Of a stretch of DNA of 64,000 nucleotides, positions 10,706 through 23,410 are shown piece by piece. Both the position numbers and the translations under genes were made by a program. Each line of letters opens with the position of its first letter. The first letter of the stretch is position 1. The stretch is from Chrysogorgia sp. JL179-B06 (lineage: Eukaryota; Cnidaria; Anthozoa; Scleralcyonacea; Chrysogorgiidae). The notes under the pieces are model-generated. The model was not told the origin of the DNA. It made no database searches and was given only the letters and a program-made list of their open reading frames with translations. The stretch is taken from positions 1,118,501 to 1,182,500 of the forward strand of contig JAYKKM010000307.1 in NCBI GenBank assembly GCA_035772405.1, given 5' to 3'.

Positions 10706-10805
10706 GACAATCCTGGCCAAAAGTCCTTGGGCCACCTCTACAATTTTTGGGATTAGGGACACGCCTTACTTCGCACGTGGACAAAAATGTTAAATTACAT
10801 ATTGG
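10706..10805 (+). repeat. 100-bp direct repeat, copy 2
   Basis: Same sequence as 7568-7667 with one or two changes, same orientation, followed directly by the repeat at 10810. Confidence 0.85.
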
Positions 10806-10809
10806 AATC

Positions 10810-10912
10810 CAACCTCGTACCCAGGGTCTTATCTCCGCTCGCCGCCCGCCCCCCACGCTCGCTGCGAAAAGACCCTGGCTGCGGCTGGTCACGTGGCACC
10901 CAGATTATGGGT
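10810..10912 (+). repeat. GC-rich dispersed repeat; inverted partner at 19685-19785
   Basis: CCTCGTACCCAGGGTCTTAT, then a C-rich stretch with CGCTCGCTGCGAAAAGACCC, then GGTCACGTGGCACCCAGA. The same parts appear in reverse at 19685-19785. It stands out from the AT-rich surroundings and is non-coding. Confidence 0.7.
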
Positions 10913-11609
10913 GCTAACAAAAAAATCCATTGTGGGCACGGTGGGAAGAAATAGTTTGTCGCACATAAGAAAGTCGTTCTTCGAAATTAATATTTCCATT
11001 TTTTGCGCAGTTCTACGCAAGAAAGTAGAAAGTAGTTTCAACAAGAAAGTAGAAACATCATCGCGATAACATCTCTTTATTCGCGGAGAATATCGGATTA
11101 CGAAGCATGTGTCCAGGTGTTCTTTTAATGGCAACAAAAGACCCCGAAGAAGACGTTTATAAGAGCATATCAACAGAAATTTCCTCTTGTCGGCTTTGTA
11201 GGCTGCTGTATACGAGTGTCGATACAAGAATTTGTATAAAGATTCGAATCGCACGATTTTAAAGAACGCTGAAGAGACTTACGCTAAATTGTAGAATACC
11301 CGTCCACTTTAGCTATTTGTATCTGTTGACAGTTAGTGAAAGGATCAAATTACGGAAAGTTCATATACAATTGCTTCGTTCTATTTTAAAACTCCATTTA
11401 ATTTGATAACCATAAATAAACAAGTACACATAATATAAACCTTCGACATTATATTTAAAGAGATTTTAGAGTAACCTTGGTTTGTATAAATGTCGACGCA
11501 CGGTTACTGTACGAATAGCCACTGCCTTGTCTTTAACGCCAAGAACTGATGCTCGAATACGGCTTGAGCTTTATAGACGAGTATTAAATCTGGTTACTCA
11601 TCAGCGGAT
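10913..11609. other. Gene-free stretch before the Kolobok element
   Basis: No coding, RNA or repeat signal supported. Confidence 0.3.
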
Positions 11610-11894
11610 TTAAAGTGCCTCTAACACAATTTTGTTTTTTAGCTATATCAAATCTTTACATAATTTCTAGAGTATTTGTGAAAACAAAATTTAATTTCAT
11701 GCAATAGTTCAATTTTTATGGCAGTTTAAAAATGGCTAGAAAGGCATTCTAGCTGGCACGTATCCGAGAGGAATATTCATTTATAGAGGATTGGAACGAG
11801 TATATTTTGTGACGTCACGCAAGGTACTCGTGCCGGGTTGTCCATGCCATTTACATACTTTGCGTGTTATTATACAGTATATGGTCGGAAAAAG

Positions 11895-14800
11895 ATGGTT
11901 TTTAGTTGTGTTGCTGCCAACTGTACTAATAAAGCGAGTCTTAAAGATGGTATTAGTCTTCATACCATTCCATTTTTTAACGATGACCGGCCTGAAGCCA
12001 AAAAGCGAAGAAAAATTTGGGTTGATTTCATCAAAGCGAAACGGGTCTTCGAACCTTCAAAAACATCAACACTTTGCTCTGACCATTTCCAGCCTGAGGA
12101 TTTTGAGAGAAGATACTATGTTTTACCTGACCAAACAAAACCAAACCATCAAAAGCTAAGGACTGATAATCTCGGAATTTGTGTATTTCCAAGTATCCAT
12201 GCAGCGCCGAAAAATACTTCAGACAAACAGGAGAAGCAGAGTGAGGTCGCACGTTCCAGGAGTAGACGAATGGTGAGTGATCGTCTGTTTGTTTTTTCCC
12301 CATTTCTTTCCCAGTATAGGAAATCTGTTAGGAGCTGTTTATACGAGCCGGGCTGGGCTGTCTAAATACCGGGCTGAAGCTGGAGGAAGCCAATATTTGG
12401 CGGGGGAAACTTTACGAGTTTAATATAGTTATAAACAGCCTATGCTATAGCTTTTTCACGAATGTCGAATATAGTTTTTATTGAGTAAATTTTCAACTTA
12501 CAATTACGTATTCAACAAGAACAACTTCGGAAATAATCAGTTGTCCAAACAAATACTACAGATTGCCTCAGGTTTTTTTTGCTATAGCCTTGCTAAATCA
12601 CAAAGCCATTCACAAAATATGTGATGCTTTGGGGTAGGGGGTTTGACCAACAGTCACACACACATATATATATATGCTGTATATACATCTTCTGGAAGTA
12701 TACTAGAGTGCTCGATACAATATATTGTGGAGCTTAATATATTTATATTTCAAACTATCTAAATTTACACAACTGCCGTTACACGGTGTTTCATGCTTTC
12801 GCAATCTTCAGTCGTCTGAAGATAAAGATATATATATATATATAGATATTATACCGGTATATATACATATATATATATATATATAGATATATATCTATAT
12901 ATATATATAGGTATATATATAGATATATATAGATATATATAGAAAGGATTTATGTTGAAGTTAAATTCCGAGTGTTGGAATACATACATTTTAAGACCAA
13001 ACCGGGACCAGTTGCGAAAAATGCAACTTCAAGGCCTTCTGGCTGGAATTGAACCCACGACCCTGCGATGCTGGTCCCGGTTTGGTCTTGAAATGTATGT
13101 ATTCCAACACTCGAAATTTTCCTTCAACATAAATCCTTTCAACATGTAGTTTGATTGAGTGAAATGCCAAATATTACCTATAGATAATATATATATACAT
13201 GTATATATATATTGACTAACTGTGTTATTGACTGATTGTATGGTTTATGCTACAGGTGATGAGGAAAATTCATGACCAACAAGAGTGCCAAGACATAGTT
13301 ATCCAGCAAACACCAAAGGCTAAGCGAAAACTGTTGCCCACAAACCTGGAAAGGAAAAAAAAGAAACAAGAACCCCAAGAGATTGAGAAAGCAGATGCAA
13401 GTCACATAGACCTGGTAAGGACACTTTTTATATTGCACTGAGAAATTAAACTTGTCGTATAAAATATGTGATTTAATATTCTCTGTCCAGTGCATCTTGA
13501 ATGTTCATGTTCTATATAGCCGGTATTCAAAAATAGTCATATGCAAATTTTGATTTAGCTGACAACAACGTCAGAGGTGACTGTTGCAAGTGTTCCGGAA
13601 AAGGGCAGTGATGAATTTGAGAAATTGATGGAAAACAACCGTAGATTGAAGAACCAAGTGATCAGCCTGAAAGGAAATGTCAAGGAGAAGAAAAACAAAT
13701 TAAAGAAATTGAAACGGAGAGGTAAAAGCTAACCCATATTGTTTCTCCTTCCCTCATGAAAACCCTGTTTGAATTCCCTATATCAATGTAGCATATAACC
13801 ATATAAGCTATTTCTTATTTTTTGCAGTAAACAAGCTTGAGCAACAGTTCAAACAGCCAGCAAAAACTAAAGAAAAGAGTTCAGAAATAGAGGAAGTATC
13901 GACCAGTGAAATTGAGACTGATGATGAGGATGTTGAAGAAAATGATAATCATGATGAGTATGACCCTCTGATGGATATCGATGATGAACATTCCAAATTT
14001 GAAAGTGATGAGTTGGAAGAAATCTCAGAGTAAGTGAATATTACATTATATGATCAGGTACTAATATGTTGCCTTGAAAAAACCTTATGTATACATGTAC
14101 CTTCAATTCATTGTGATTACATATTACATTATATCATGTTGTATTTATACTTTTGACAGATCAGTGACAATGGATGGCAATTTAAGAACTGAACCTAAGC
14201 ACATTGTGTTTTTGTCCCATCTTCTATTGCTGTTCAAGTTCTGCCACACATGTAAAGCCGAAAATCCTCTTGTTGAAACAAAAGCAGTTGGTACGAAAGT
14301 TGTCATCACTACCATATGCAGCAACCCAACCTGCCCTCAGAAGACAACAACCTGGCACAGTCAACCCCTTATGCCTGGAACAAAAATCTCTGCTGGGAAT
14401 TTTTTGCTATGTATGGCAATTCTATTTGGTGGTGGTTCAATTTCCAAAGTTCGACAGATATTTTTGCACATGGGCCTTGGGTGTGTTTCTCTAAATACAT
14501 ACTTCCGTTATCAAAGGGTTTGTATATACTATATGTCTATATATTCATATACATTGTACACTATAAAATGATGATGTAGATATTTGCAAAATACTATATG
14601 TACTGTACCTCATGAAGTGAAAAGCAAATGTCCTGCATGACAAATATAACTACAACTTCTTGCAGTATATAAAGGTGGAAGAACATCAACACCAATGTTT
14701 TTGACTAGGAAAAATAGTTTAATGTGATGGTGTTCTCTGTGAAACATATTGAGATGAATGGCTGCCAAATATAATTGCCATTTGCCACATTATAGAATTC

Positions 14801-17228
14801 ACAAGGCAGGTACTTCATGTTGTATACTTCAAGCTGCATGAATTTGAAATTCCTTAGTTTTTCAAAAATTCCTTAGTTTTCCCAATTGACAATGTTTTTA
14901 TTCTCACTAATTCATACTGTAATTGAAGAAAGGAAGGTGTACAATTATTTTGTGATTTGTTTTGTTATTTTATTTATGGTGTACAATAGGACAATAGGAG
15001 CAGTTCCATTGCCAAGAGTGATTGTATACAGTATTAAAATTGTATGCAAATGTTTTCAGTAACCTGCAAACATTCATGAGCATGTTTGTACATTTTATTT
15101 TTCAGACAATGTTTTTTCCAACTATTTATCTTCATTGGAAAAAATACCAGACGTTGCTCTTGGAAAAGGCTAAGCAAATTAAAGGTGGCTTGGTGTTGGC
15201 CGGAGACGGTCGTCATGACAGCATGGGGCACTCTGCTAAATATTGTGCATATACAATGTTTTGCTGTACAATGGGGAAAATAATACATTTTGACCTTGTA
15301 CAGGTAGGATGATTGAGCTGCACTAATTTTATATGAATTTGGTATATTATTATTACTACAGTACATCCCTATTAAGACAGCCCCCCGCCAAATAACTGCC
15401 AAAAAGTGCCTGAAAAATAAGGGGCCCCATAGAGATTATGGCATGTATAGTGCATGTGGCCATTTAGTTTTACTGGTGTTTTTATTATATAGAGAAATCA
15501 GGCCGGAAGCAGTCCAGCCATGGAGTTCATGGCTTTAAGTCCTGTATGGGTTATCTGGATAAACAAGGGCTGACCATAACCACATTTATCTCGGATAGAC
15601 ATGCTTCAATTGCAAAATACATGACAACGGTATTAAAAAAGATAACACACTATTTTGACATCTGGCACTTAAAGAAAAGTAAGTGCAGTTCTAATTTATC
15701 ATAACAAAATGCAATATGCACCAAAGAGTAAATGCACCCTTGCCGAATAAATTGTTTATAAGACGTTTACATTGCATAAATTATATATTCAGTTTTGTTT
15801 CCTATTCCGTTTAGAAATCCGGAAGGTGCTTTCAAAAATAGCGAAGGAGAAAGGCTGTGAAGCCTTAGATGAATGGATCAAACCGTGTGAAAACCATCTG
15901 CATTGGAGTGCAACATCAACATTTGATGGCAATGGGATGGTAATATGGGCCAAATTTAAATCCTTCTTGAGACACATTACCAACCAACATGCTGGTCACG
16001 ATGATCCACTTTTCAATAAGTGTGCTCATGGCAGTGACATTCCAGCTAGAAAGTGGCTTAAAACTGGTAGGTAATAAGTAAAACATAATCAAAATAGTTT
16101 AATTATGTTGTTCGTAATTACTGCCAGTCCTAAATTAGATCCTACTTTATTCAATTGATAGATAATGCATTTGCTTTTTTATTCCTATCTTTCAGATTCA
16201 CAACTCTATGAGAAAGTCTCTGCAACCTTGACTAATACAAGACTAGTGAAAGGAATCAAGCAGGCCTCTCCATTAGACCAGACAAGTTGCCTGGAAGGTT
16301 TTCACAGTGTTTTGAATCAATTTTCCCCAAAGATGATAGCATACTGGTATCAAGGACAGTACTGCAGGTTAGTTGCTTGTTGCCTGAAAAATATTTTCAA
16401 CACCCCTATTCAGTATCTAGCCGACCACACAGACAGTTTTATTCTCCCAGATGAAGAGCCTAAATAAAGTAACCTTTTGACAAACAACCAATTAACCCTT
16501 TTTCATGCAAAAAATAGAAAAAAGTGTGTAACAGTTTTTATTGTTTTCAAAGACATATTCTGGCTGTCATTCACTTTAATTACAACCTCCATCGAGATGC
16601 AAAAAACAGGAAAAGTGACAACAGCGAAAGAGTTAAATTAACATATCCCAAATTTAAGAATGGTGAGGCAACAGTGCGGAATGTTAAAGTTGCACCAGAC
16701 TTTAGTAAGTTTTACTTTAGTACAATTTTTCAGTGTTTATTTTTTGACCATGAGAACTGAATTGTTGTTATGTAGAGTACATCAAATATTCCTTTTCGCC
16801 TTACAGCATACATCCATGAGATGTACGAGACATTCTGCAATGCTACCCAAGAAGAACTGAAAGACGCTGCCTTAAAGCTCAAGGAAATGCGTCCAAAGCC
16901 AATGGATACAATGTTTGAAAAGCAAACGAAGGCAGAGGCTATGAAGAAACGTTTGGACAGAAGTAAAATGGTAATCCAAGATGTTCCACCAACTACCCCA
17001 GGTAACTTATTGTTTCAAAGTATGACTTCTCAAGTCTCAACTACTAACTGTAACTTACATCTATAACAGTTTCTAAATTTTGGTAACTTTTTTGCAGTAT
17101 CACAGGTTCTGGCACAGCAGCAACAAAGGATAGCAACCGACAAGAGTAAGGCTGTGCGGTGCTGCAGATTGTGCAAGAAACCTATGAAAGGCCATAAAAA
17201 TGTAAAGGAGTGTCCTAAAAACAACTAA
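11895..17228 (+). CDS. Kolobok-type transposase with N-terminal THAP domain, 12 exons
   Basis: Exon 1 (11895 to about 12272) starts MVFSCVAANCTN and ends the THAP finger at LCSDHFQPEDF. GT/AG borders support further exons near 13255-13415, 13560-13722, 13828-14031, 14160-14515, 15106-15303, 15496-15679, 15814-16067, 16197-16367, 16552-16704, 16808-17001 and 17100-17228. Exons 2-4 encode a basic/acidic coiled-coil linker. The core has FKFCHTCKAENP (zinc), AGDGRHDSMGHSAKY, ISDRHASIAKYM, YFDIWHLKK and SCLEGFHSVLNQ. These acidic positions fit a D-D-E nuclease. The end holds CCRLCKKPMKGHKNVKECP, a zinc knuckle. No break was noticed, so the gene may be intact. Confidence 0.7.
12830..12945. repeat. 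TA/GATATA microsatellite
   Basis: Runs of TATATA interspersed with AGATATA, in the first intron of the transposase gene. Confidence 0.9.
12947..13141. repeat. Inverted repeat MITE in a transposase intron
   Basis: AAAGGATTTATGTTGAAG at the left and its complement at the right, with arms of about 75 bp (GAGTGTTGGAATACATACAT, GACCAAACCGGGACCAG). A single arm is present at 2523-2585. It is non-coding. Confidence 0.75.
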
Positions 17229-18443
17229 CATTTGCAGGAATATAAATTATAAAGTCATATATCCATATGCCTCACAGCACTGTTCATATTTACTCGACCT
17301 AGTGAAAAATTCACATGGCATAATAGTATTATCATTTCTGAAATCAAATGTAATTATATATTCTTGTCAAAAGCAGTTAGTCTTAATACACATAAAACTA
17401 CTTCTATGTGATTTATAGTTGCATATCAAAAAATACTTCTATGTAACCCATATTTTATTTTAATTTTGCCAATGGGTTATTTCAGAAAAGATCCATACCT
17501 CCCCCATGGAGAAAATTTGAGCTGTTGATAATTATAGTAAGATGTATGTCAGAAAGGGCCAAGGGGTTCAATTTTCCATTTCCTCCATAGGGGAGATGTG
17601 GATGTTTTCTGGAATAACCCAATGTACAAAAAGCAGTAAAAATGCATATATATCATTTTAAAAGTATTTTCAGATGAGGCAAACTGAATTTTTATAACAT
17701 TGTCAAAAATGTAATCTTCCTGTTAGCTGAACACTGTATCTTCAATATATTTTCTTATCCTCAGTCAGATTCATCTGCATATCCAGTATAATTTTCCTCT
17801 TTAGCAATTGGAAATACTTTTCTTATAGCCATATATGCACATGATGGCAGTGGTATCCGCCTATTGCCAATCAATCCGTAGACCAGCCTCGTAAATTCTC
17901 TATACGAGATACTGCGAAGAAATCTAAAAACAGGAGAAGAATGTTCATCCCCTGATGATTAAAACCATCTGCCATTGCACAATAAAATAACTTCCAAGGC
18001 TCCCCTGGATGGGTAAAATCGTCTGGCAATAGAGTAGAAGAATTAGAGTAAGGCACAATGCATATGTGCCGACCTTTGCTACCTTCACTCTATTCAATGC
18101 CAGGCAATTTTGAAGGGAGAATGCTAAAACCTGGGCGATAATCAAGGTTTCGGGTTTTCGTTAGGGTTATTCTTAGTGATTTAGAGTTAGGGATAGGGTT
18201 AGTTTATTTAGGGTTGCGGTTAGAGTTAAATTTAGTAATATATTTTGCTTGGCCTCGATCATCACCCAGGTTATAGCAAGCCCCGATTTTGACTCATCAA
18301 GGAGGAAGCCCCTTGTGTGTTGATGACAAAATTTACCTTTTTTCTACATACATGTATAATTATTATATATTATATTATATGTTTTGAAGATATTTGCAAC
18401 CGGTAGACCCCAGCTGAGAAATAAATTACAATGAGCATCAGTC
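17229..18443. other. Spacer between the two Kolobok genes
   Basis: Mostly AT-rich without coding sense. Bases 18150-18240 carry scattered TTAGGGTTA-like words, telomere-like but degenerate. Convergent 3' ends of both genes face this spacer. Confidence 0.4.
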
Positions 18444-19109
18444 TTACCTGTTCACTGTTTCTACTTGATGATATTTTGCTTTAGTTTTAGTTTTGTACTT
18501 GTATGAAGCTAACTTTAAACTCCATTTTTGTAAGCAGACTTGACTAAATCCTGGGTGCTGCGTAATACACTTCGCATCAACTATTCCTTCGGCTTTGAGG
18601 TCTTCTAAAACTTCCTCATTTTTCATTGCTTCTCCACAGCCTTCTAGCTCGCAACAGCAGAAGCATTCATAGCTATTGCTAAGAAGGTCTATTCCACAGA
18701 GTTACCACATTTGCACCTGTAAAAAATAGGTTCAAAGCATGTAACCAGACGGTCTACGAAGCAACATGGCGTATGACTACCACAATAATTGAGTAATACT
18801 AATTTAAATTGCTTACCATTCGCCTATTACTATCGAACCATTTAGTCTTCTCGTAAGCTTTTCCTCGACCTCTAACCGTTCCTGCTCTTCTCGGTTGTAG
18901 TTTTCTAGCCAGGCTTCGTCAGCCAAAGGTTCTTCTGCATATGCGAAGCCCGGATAACTATCATGATCGTCTGAGTCTTCACGAGGAATATTTCCACTAT
19001 TATTTATTCCTGCATCTTCTATTATAACATACCCCGGAATGAAATTTACGTCCGAGTCATCAGACTGATAACTTGTTTCACTATCGGAAGTTGATTCACT
19101 GCTGGACAT
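18444..19109 (-). pseudogene. P2X7 C-terminal (ballast) zinc-domain-like gene in the Kolobok element
   Basis: Exon 1 (about 18821-19109) is acidic and serine-rich, starting MSSSESTSDSETSYQSD and ending near GSIVIGEW at a GTAAGC donor. After an AG near 18723 the second exon gives CKCGNS, then ECFCCCELEGCGEAM, then CITQHPGFSQVCLQKWSL. This Cys spacing and the CITQHPGF..VCL signature are those of the zinc-binding ballast domain of P2X7 receptors and of many stand-alone invertebrate proteins. One base appears missing after CGNSVE, giving a TAG. There are no membrane segments, so this is not a receptor. A role as an accessory transposon protein is inference. Confidence 0.6.
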
Positions 19110-19385
19110 GATTGCTGAACAACTCTAAAGTGATCGAATCGAACAAATGCAACAACAACACACGAAGAACAAAGCGAAATGCCGACTACCTTGCGTGACG
19201 TCAGAAAGAAGAGCTAGACCCAGACTCCTCCTGGTCCCACGGCACTGAGCCACGAAATGCCAAATTCAACACGCCATAAAAACTAGACAATTTATCCAAA
19301 TTGAATTTTTTTTCCACTAAAACATTTTAAACAAACCGTACATTTGATGGGATGAAAAAACAAAATTGTGTTAGAGGCACTTTAA

Positions 19386-19684
19386 AGGTGAAACTACTAT
19401 GAGAATGGTTTGTAGCTGTTCATATACCAATATCTCTCGATTGCCAATTGATCAGAACTTCGTCCAATTTATCCTTCGCAAAAAGCAACCCAGGACTGAA
19501 GATGAAAAATAAAAGACTTTCCATAACCAGTGGGAAGAATACAAAGCACATCCTTCATTAAATAAGTACATTCGAGGCAAGTAATATACTATTTAATCGA
19601 AAATTTCCTTCACGATAAATCTATAAAACGACGCAATAGACGCATTCGATTCGACTCTCCCTTCCCAAGGTAATATTATTGAAA
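19386..19684. other. Gene-free stretch
   Basis: Short fragment of uncertain origin starting ATGGTTTGTAGCTGTTC (19406), with no convincing domain. Confidence 0.25.
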
Positions 19685-19806
19685 TACACGTGGCACCCAG
19701 AATCTGGGTGCCACGTGACCAGCCGCAGCCAGGGTCTTTTCGCAGCGAGCGTGGGGGGCCGGCGGCGAGCGGAGATATGTGTCCCAAGACTTTTGGCCAG
19801 GATTGT
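19685..19806 (-). repeat. Inverted copy of the 10810-10912 repeat plus end of the 100-bp repeat
   Basis: CACCCAGAATCTGGGTGCC forms a local palindrome. It is followed by the GC-rich block and CCAAGACTTTTGGCCAGGAT, the reverse of the start of the 7568/10706 repeat. The two repeats therefore travel together. Confidence 0.65.
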
Positions 19807-19922
19807 AGCTACTTGTCGTAACTTTGACATATATGTACACTTGTAGTCAATACCGTCTTCCTTTGTCTATGTATTGTAATTAAAGACTTGAAGTAATCCT
19901 AAATCTCAATATTTTTACCAAA

Positions 19923-20428
19923 TTAAAGGGAAATGGCAATAAAAATTAAGTTTATCTTATTTGAAAGAACTTTTAAAATTATATTCTTGGTTCTGTAAAT
20001 ATTTCACTTCTTTTTAACAAAGAACATTGAACATTCCGCCAACTTGGATATGCATAACCATCCTTGGATATGCGTGACATCACAACCAGGGTAGAAATGT
20101 TTTTTATATCAACAATTATCGAGTCATTATAGATGCTAAATCGTAGTTGTTTTGGGTGTTGTATACTTTTAAGTGACGTAGCAATCTATTTGAACGCATT
20201 CCACTGATATTTGGGCAATTATTTACAACTTTTAGAATGTTTACCCTGGTTTTGACGTCACTTAATTAGATCTAATTATAAAACAAGATGGCGGATTGCA
20301 GATATTTTTGTTCACAGATATTTCAAAAATTAAGGAAGTTACGGGGAAATTTTAAAAGGTCTTCATATATTATTTTAAATGTTCTTTCAAATGAGACAAA
20401 GAAAATTTTTATTGCCATTTCCCTTTAA
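19923..20428. mobile_element. TTAA-bounded non-autonomous transposon (MITE), 506 bp
   Basis: TTAA at 19923-19926 and 20425-20428. Terminal inverted repeats begin AGGGAAATGGCAATAAAAAT, 21 bp exact and extending imperfectly to about 57 bp (GAAAGAAC blocks). There is no coding capacity. It could be mobilised by a Kolobok or piggyBac transposase. Confidence 0.85.
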
Positions 20429-21168
20429 AGTGCCTATGCAGCCCTTTCGTTTTTTAGTTATCTGTATAGAGGATGAAAAAATAGCTGATAAGTTAATTTA
20501 TCGTTTTTGATTTGGACTTTTCGTTTAGAAGATATCACTATTTAAGTTTAGAATATATTGCTATTTATATCAAAAAGCCGCAAATTAGAAAGGCCTGGAA
20601 CGAGCCACATTGTGACGTCATTTAAGAGACGAATGTGTGTTTTGCCTTGGGGAACTTGTAAACACTGTATTAAACACACTGCAAGTTCTCTATGCGATAT
20701 TCGATCATCTTTACTGTCCGCGTATCGTTTAAGTAAGGTATCGTTCAAGTAAGGTATCGTTCAAGTAAGGTATCGTTTAAGTAAGGATACGATGGACAGA
20801 TATTTTTCTTTCAAATTCGCTTCATTAGAACATCCATACACTGTGTATCTGTCTGACATGATTGAATAGTTCCATATAAACGATAAATTTTATAGTATAA
20901 TCTGGGAATCGAGCTCGTTTGATTACGACGCTGGGAAGATCCTCAGGACTCATCTCTTAAATGACGTCACAACCTAGTTTCCAGACTCCAGAATTGGCAG
21001 AAATACGTTTTCGGTTTTTAATCGGAATTTGCTTACATTTCTTAATTTGGATGCAAAATATCTTCTAAACGAAAAGTCCAAATAAAAAACTGTAAAATAA
21101 TTTATCAGCTATTTTTTGATCCTCTATACACATAACTAAAAAACGAAAGGGCTGCATAGGCACTTTAA
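20425..21168. mobile_element. TTAA-bounded non-autonomous transposon, 744 bp, abutting the previous one
   Basis: TTAA at 20425-20428, shared with the neighbour, and at 21165-21168. Inverted ends begin AGTGCCTATGCAGCCCTTTC and extend about 80 bp. The first six bases match the full Kolobok element's ends (AGTGCC). Inside, 20722-20790 hold four to five copies of a 16-bp unit GTATCGTTYAAGTAAG. Confidence 0.85.
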
Positions 21169-21954
21169 GTCTGTTTTCGTTCTCTCAAGGTTCTCGCATG
21201 TTTCGTGGTGTCCCGTCACGCGTGCAGGCGCGCGCGCAAAACAACACAGTCGACGAAGGGACATTTTGAGCGTTTTTTGAGCGAGTTTTAAATTTAATCA
21301 CCGGGATCAGGCGGCCGCTTCGTCGTATATTATTTTCCACGTTAATCGTTATCTCGGTCAATATTCAACCGTTGTCTATGACGTCATACGCAGGGTAGGG
21401 CATTTTCACGCCTAGCAAACTCAGTTAATCTCCAAGTTTGTCCAATAAAATCATTTGAAACTGTGACCATCAACGATTCTCATGACACTGAACATTTCGT
21501 GATGAGCAATCATGGCATTAACTCGACCCTGCTTATATGATGTCACAGGATATCATTCGCTGAAAAGTCCTCTATTCCAAACGCCGGTGATGTAACCACA
21601 TATACTATTAAAACCTTTGTCGAGATCTTTTATCAAAACACTACACAAAGCTCCATTTGTAGCAGATCATCAAAGCCGGCCCAAAAAAATATGTGTGAAT
21701 AAAAAAATAGTCAGTTTCTCTTTTTTACAAACGAATGGTGAATACTTCAGTATATAAATGAATATTCTTATCATGCAATGGAGGACCTGTGCAAAGTATA
21801 TTGGACGTTCTTATCTATTGCCGTAGAATCCCAAATGTTCTACTACGGGCTACTGCACAGAAATTAATTAAATTATTAAGAATAAAGACATCGAAAACCA
21901 AGATCAAATTTCACCATTTTAGCAATACATCCTATCGATCGAAGCTTGTCAAAA
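21169..21954. other. Gene-free stretch
   Basis: No gene or repeat pairing supported. Confidence 0.3.
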
Positions 21955-22424
21955 CAGTGGCGGATCCAGGGTTGTTCGGAAGAGGGGTGCACATGAAGAA
22001 TCGCCACGTTGTGGAGTATCTTTGTCGCTAAGCCCAGAAGTGTTTTCCCGGCGATTTCTGACAAGAATTTTTGCGAAATTAAGGCACCACGCCGTTGCTA
22101 AAAATGCACGATTACAAAGGGGCATCAAGATTACGAAACACTTTAATATAAACTCAGAAGTAGTACAGACCCAATATATACACTTTAGCCTTTAGGCATC
22201 TGAAAACGTCCATTGTTTTATCTTGGAACTCATGTTAAAATATCTATGAGTGCATGCAAACTGGCTTTTGTAATGAAAATTGGATAAGCTACCAAAACAA
22301 ATCGGTCATATAATATTGCGTTTATCACTCCGACTTCTTCGTCTTGACATGGTAAAAAAACAGAAAACACTTGTTTGCGGAATTTTAAAGGGGGGCGCGC
22401 GCCGCATGCGTGGATCCGCCACTG
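21955..22424. mobile_element. hAT-like MITE, 470 bp
   Basis: Ends CAGTGGCGGATCCA and TGGATCCGCCACTG are perfect inverted repeats typical of hAT-family non-autonomous elements. The expected 8-bp target duplication is not convincing, so it may have diverged. There is no coding content. Confidence 0.75.
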
Positions 22425-23254
22425 CAAAATATTGTTTTTCCGTTGGGTGCCGACTAAAATGACCCTGGTCAGCTGGTGAAATGGTAAATTAGTCCTACGT
22501 TAATAACGCACTCTCAATACGAACATGACGACATTTTAATAAATTTATGTCTTTGGCGTTTTCTCGTTGATTACACTTGTCCGTGTTAAATGATTCTACT
22601 TGTCCGTGTTAAATCGAAACACGACTAAAATATAACTTCTGCCGACTAAAATATAACTTCTGCCGACTGAAACTCATATAAAGATTTCTAGCTCCAGGCC
22701 TGGGTTGGAGACGAGCGCCGATGGCGCGCGATCTCTAGGAGGGTCCGGGGGCATGTCCCCTGGAAAATTTTGAAATCTAGAGTCTATGAAATCCCATTTC
22801 CTGCGTTCTGGTGGAAGATTTTATATAATTTTCATGGTTAACCTCAATGTTTTTGACAACGGTGACCTCCCACATTCCCGTTCGTTAGTTCGATTTGAAA
22901 TATGACCGCTCGACCGCTAGATCAGTCAGCCGCAAATATTACAAACGTGAAGTTCGATTTGGCAAACGTGTCGCTTGAATGGAGACGCTACACTATTGGG
23001 TTTATTACTGTTCTGCGAATAGAGATTTCAATTGGCAAATGGCAATAATCTGGAATTTAAAAATTCAGACGAGGGACTGAAGGAGCACAAACATGCATGT
23101 AATTTAATTAATTTAATTGACAACCATTAGAGAATCAATGAAATGTTAATGATTATGTTAAAACTTCAGGTGTTAATTAATACATAACCGAATTTATCGT
23201 TCCACAGTTAAGATAATGTATAATATACTAAAGTACATAGGAGTATCATTTAGA
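22425..23254. other. Gene-free stretch
   Basis: Short direct repeats near 22565-22665 (ACTTGTCCGTGTTAAAT and ATATAACTTCTGCCGACT, each twice). Otherwise nothing. Confidence 0.4.
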
Positions 23255-23410
23255 TGTGTGAAGTTGATCGTCCAGGTTGTTGTACTCTTGAGAAAGAATA
23301 TTGTTGGTGACTTGACTCTGAAGATGACCGCCGCTGAGGCCGTCGAAACGTCAGTCACCAACAATCTTTCTTAAGATTACAACAACCTGGATGATCAACT
23401 TCAAACATCT
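23255..23410. repeat. Inverted repeat, arms about 60 bp
   Basis: AGATGTGTGAAGTTGATCGT...TTGTTGGTGACT at the left pairs with AGTCACCAACAA...GATCAACTTCAAACATCT at the right. It is a small hairpin element, non-coding. Confidence 0.75.

Larger units (their letters stand above)
11610..19385. mobile_element. Complete Kolobok-like DNA transposon, 7.8 kb
   Basis: TTAA at 11610-11613 and again at 19382-19385 is the target duplication. The inner ends are inverted repeats of about 27 bp beginning AGTGCCTCTAACACAATTTT. TTAA duplication together with a THAP-containing transposase is characteristic of the Kolobok superfamily. The element carries the multi-exon transposase gene on the plus strand (11895-17228) and a ballast-domain gene on the minus strand (18444-19109). 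Nested inside are a TA microsatellite and a small inverted repeat near 12830-13141. The two TIRs match over 27 bp, so the insertion is fairly young. Confidence 0.8.

Noticed and set aside
12830..12945. TA repeat considered as a replication origin or CRISPR-like array
   Set aside because: It is a plain TA/GATATA microsatellite in an intron; no spacer-repeat structure is present anywhere in the window.
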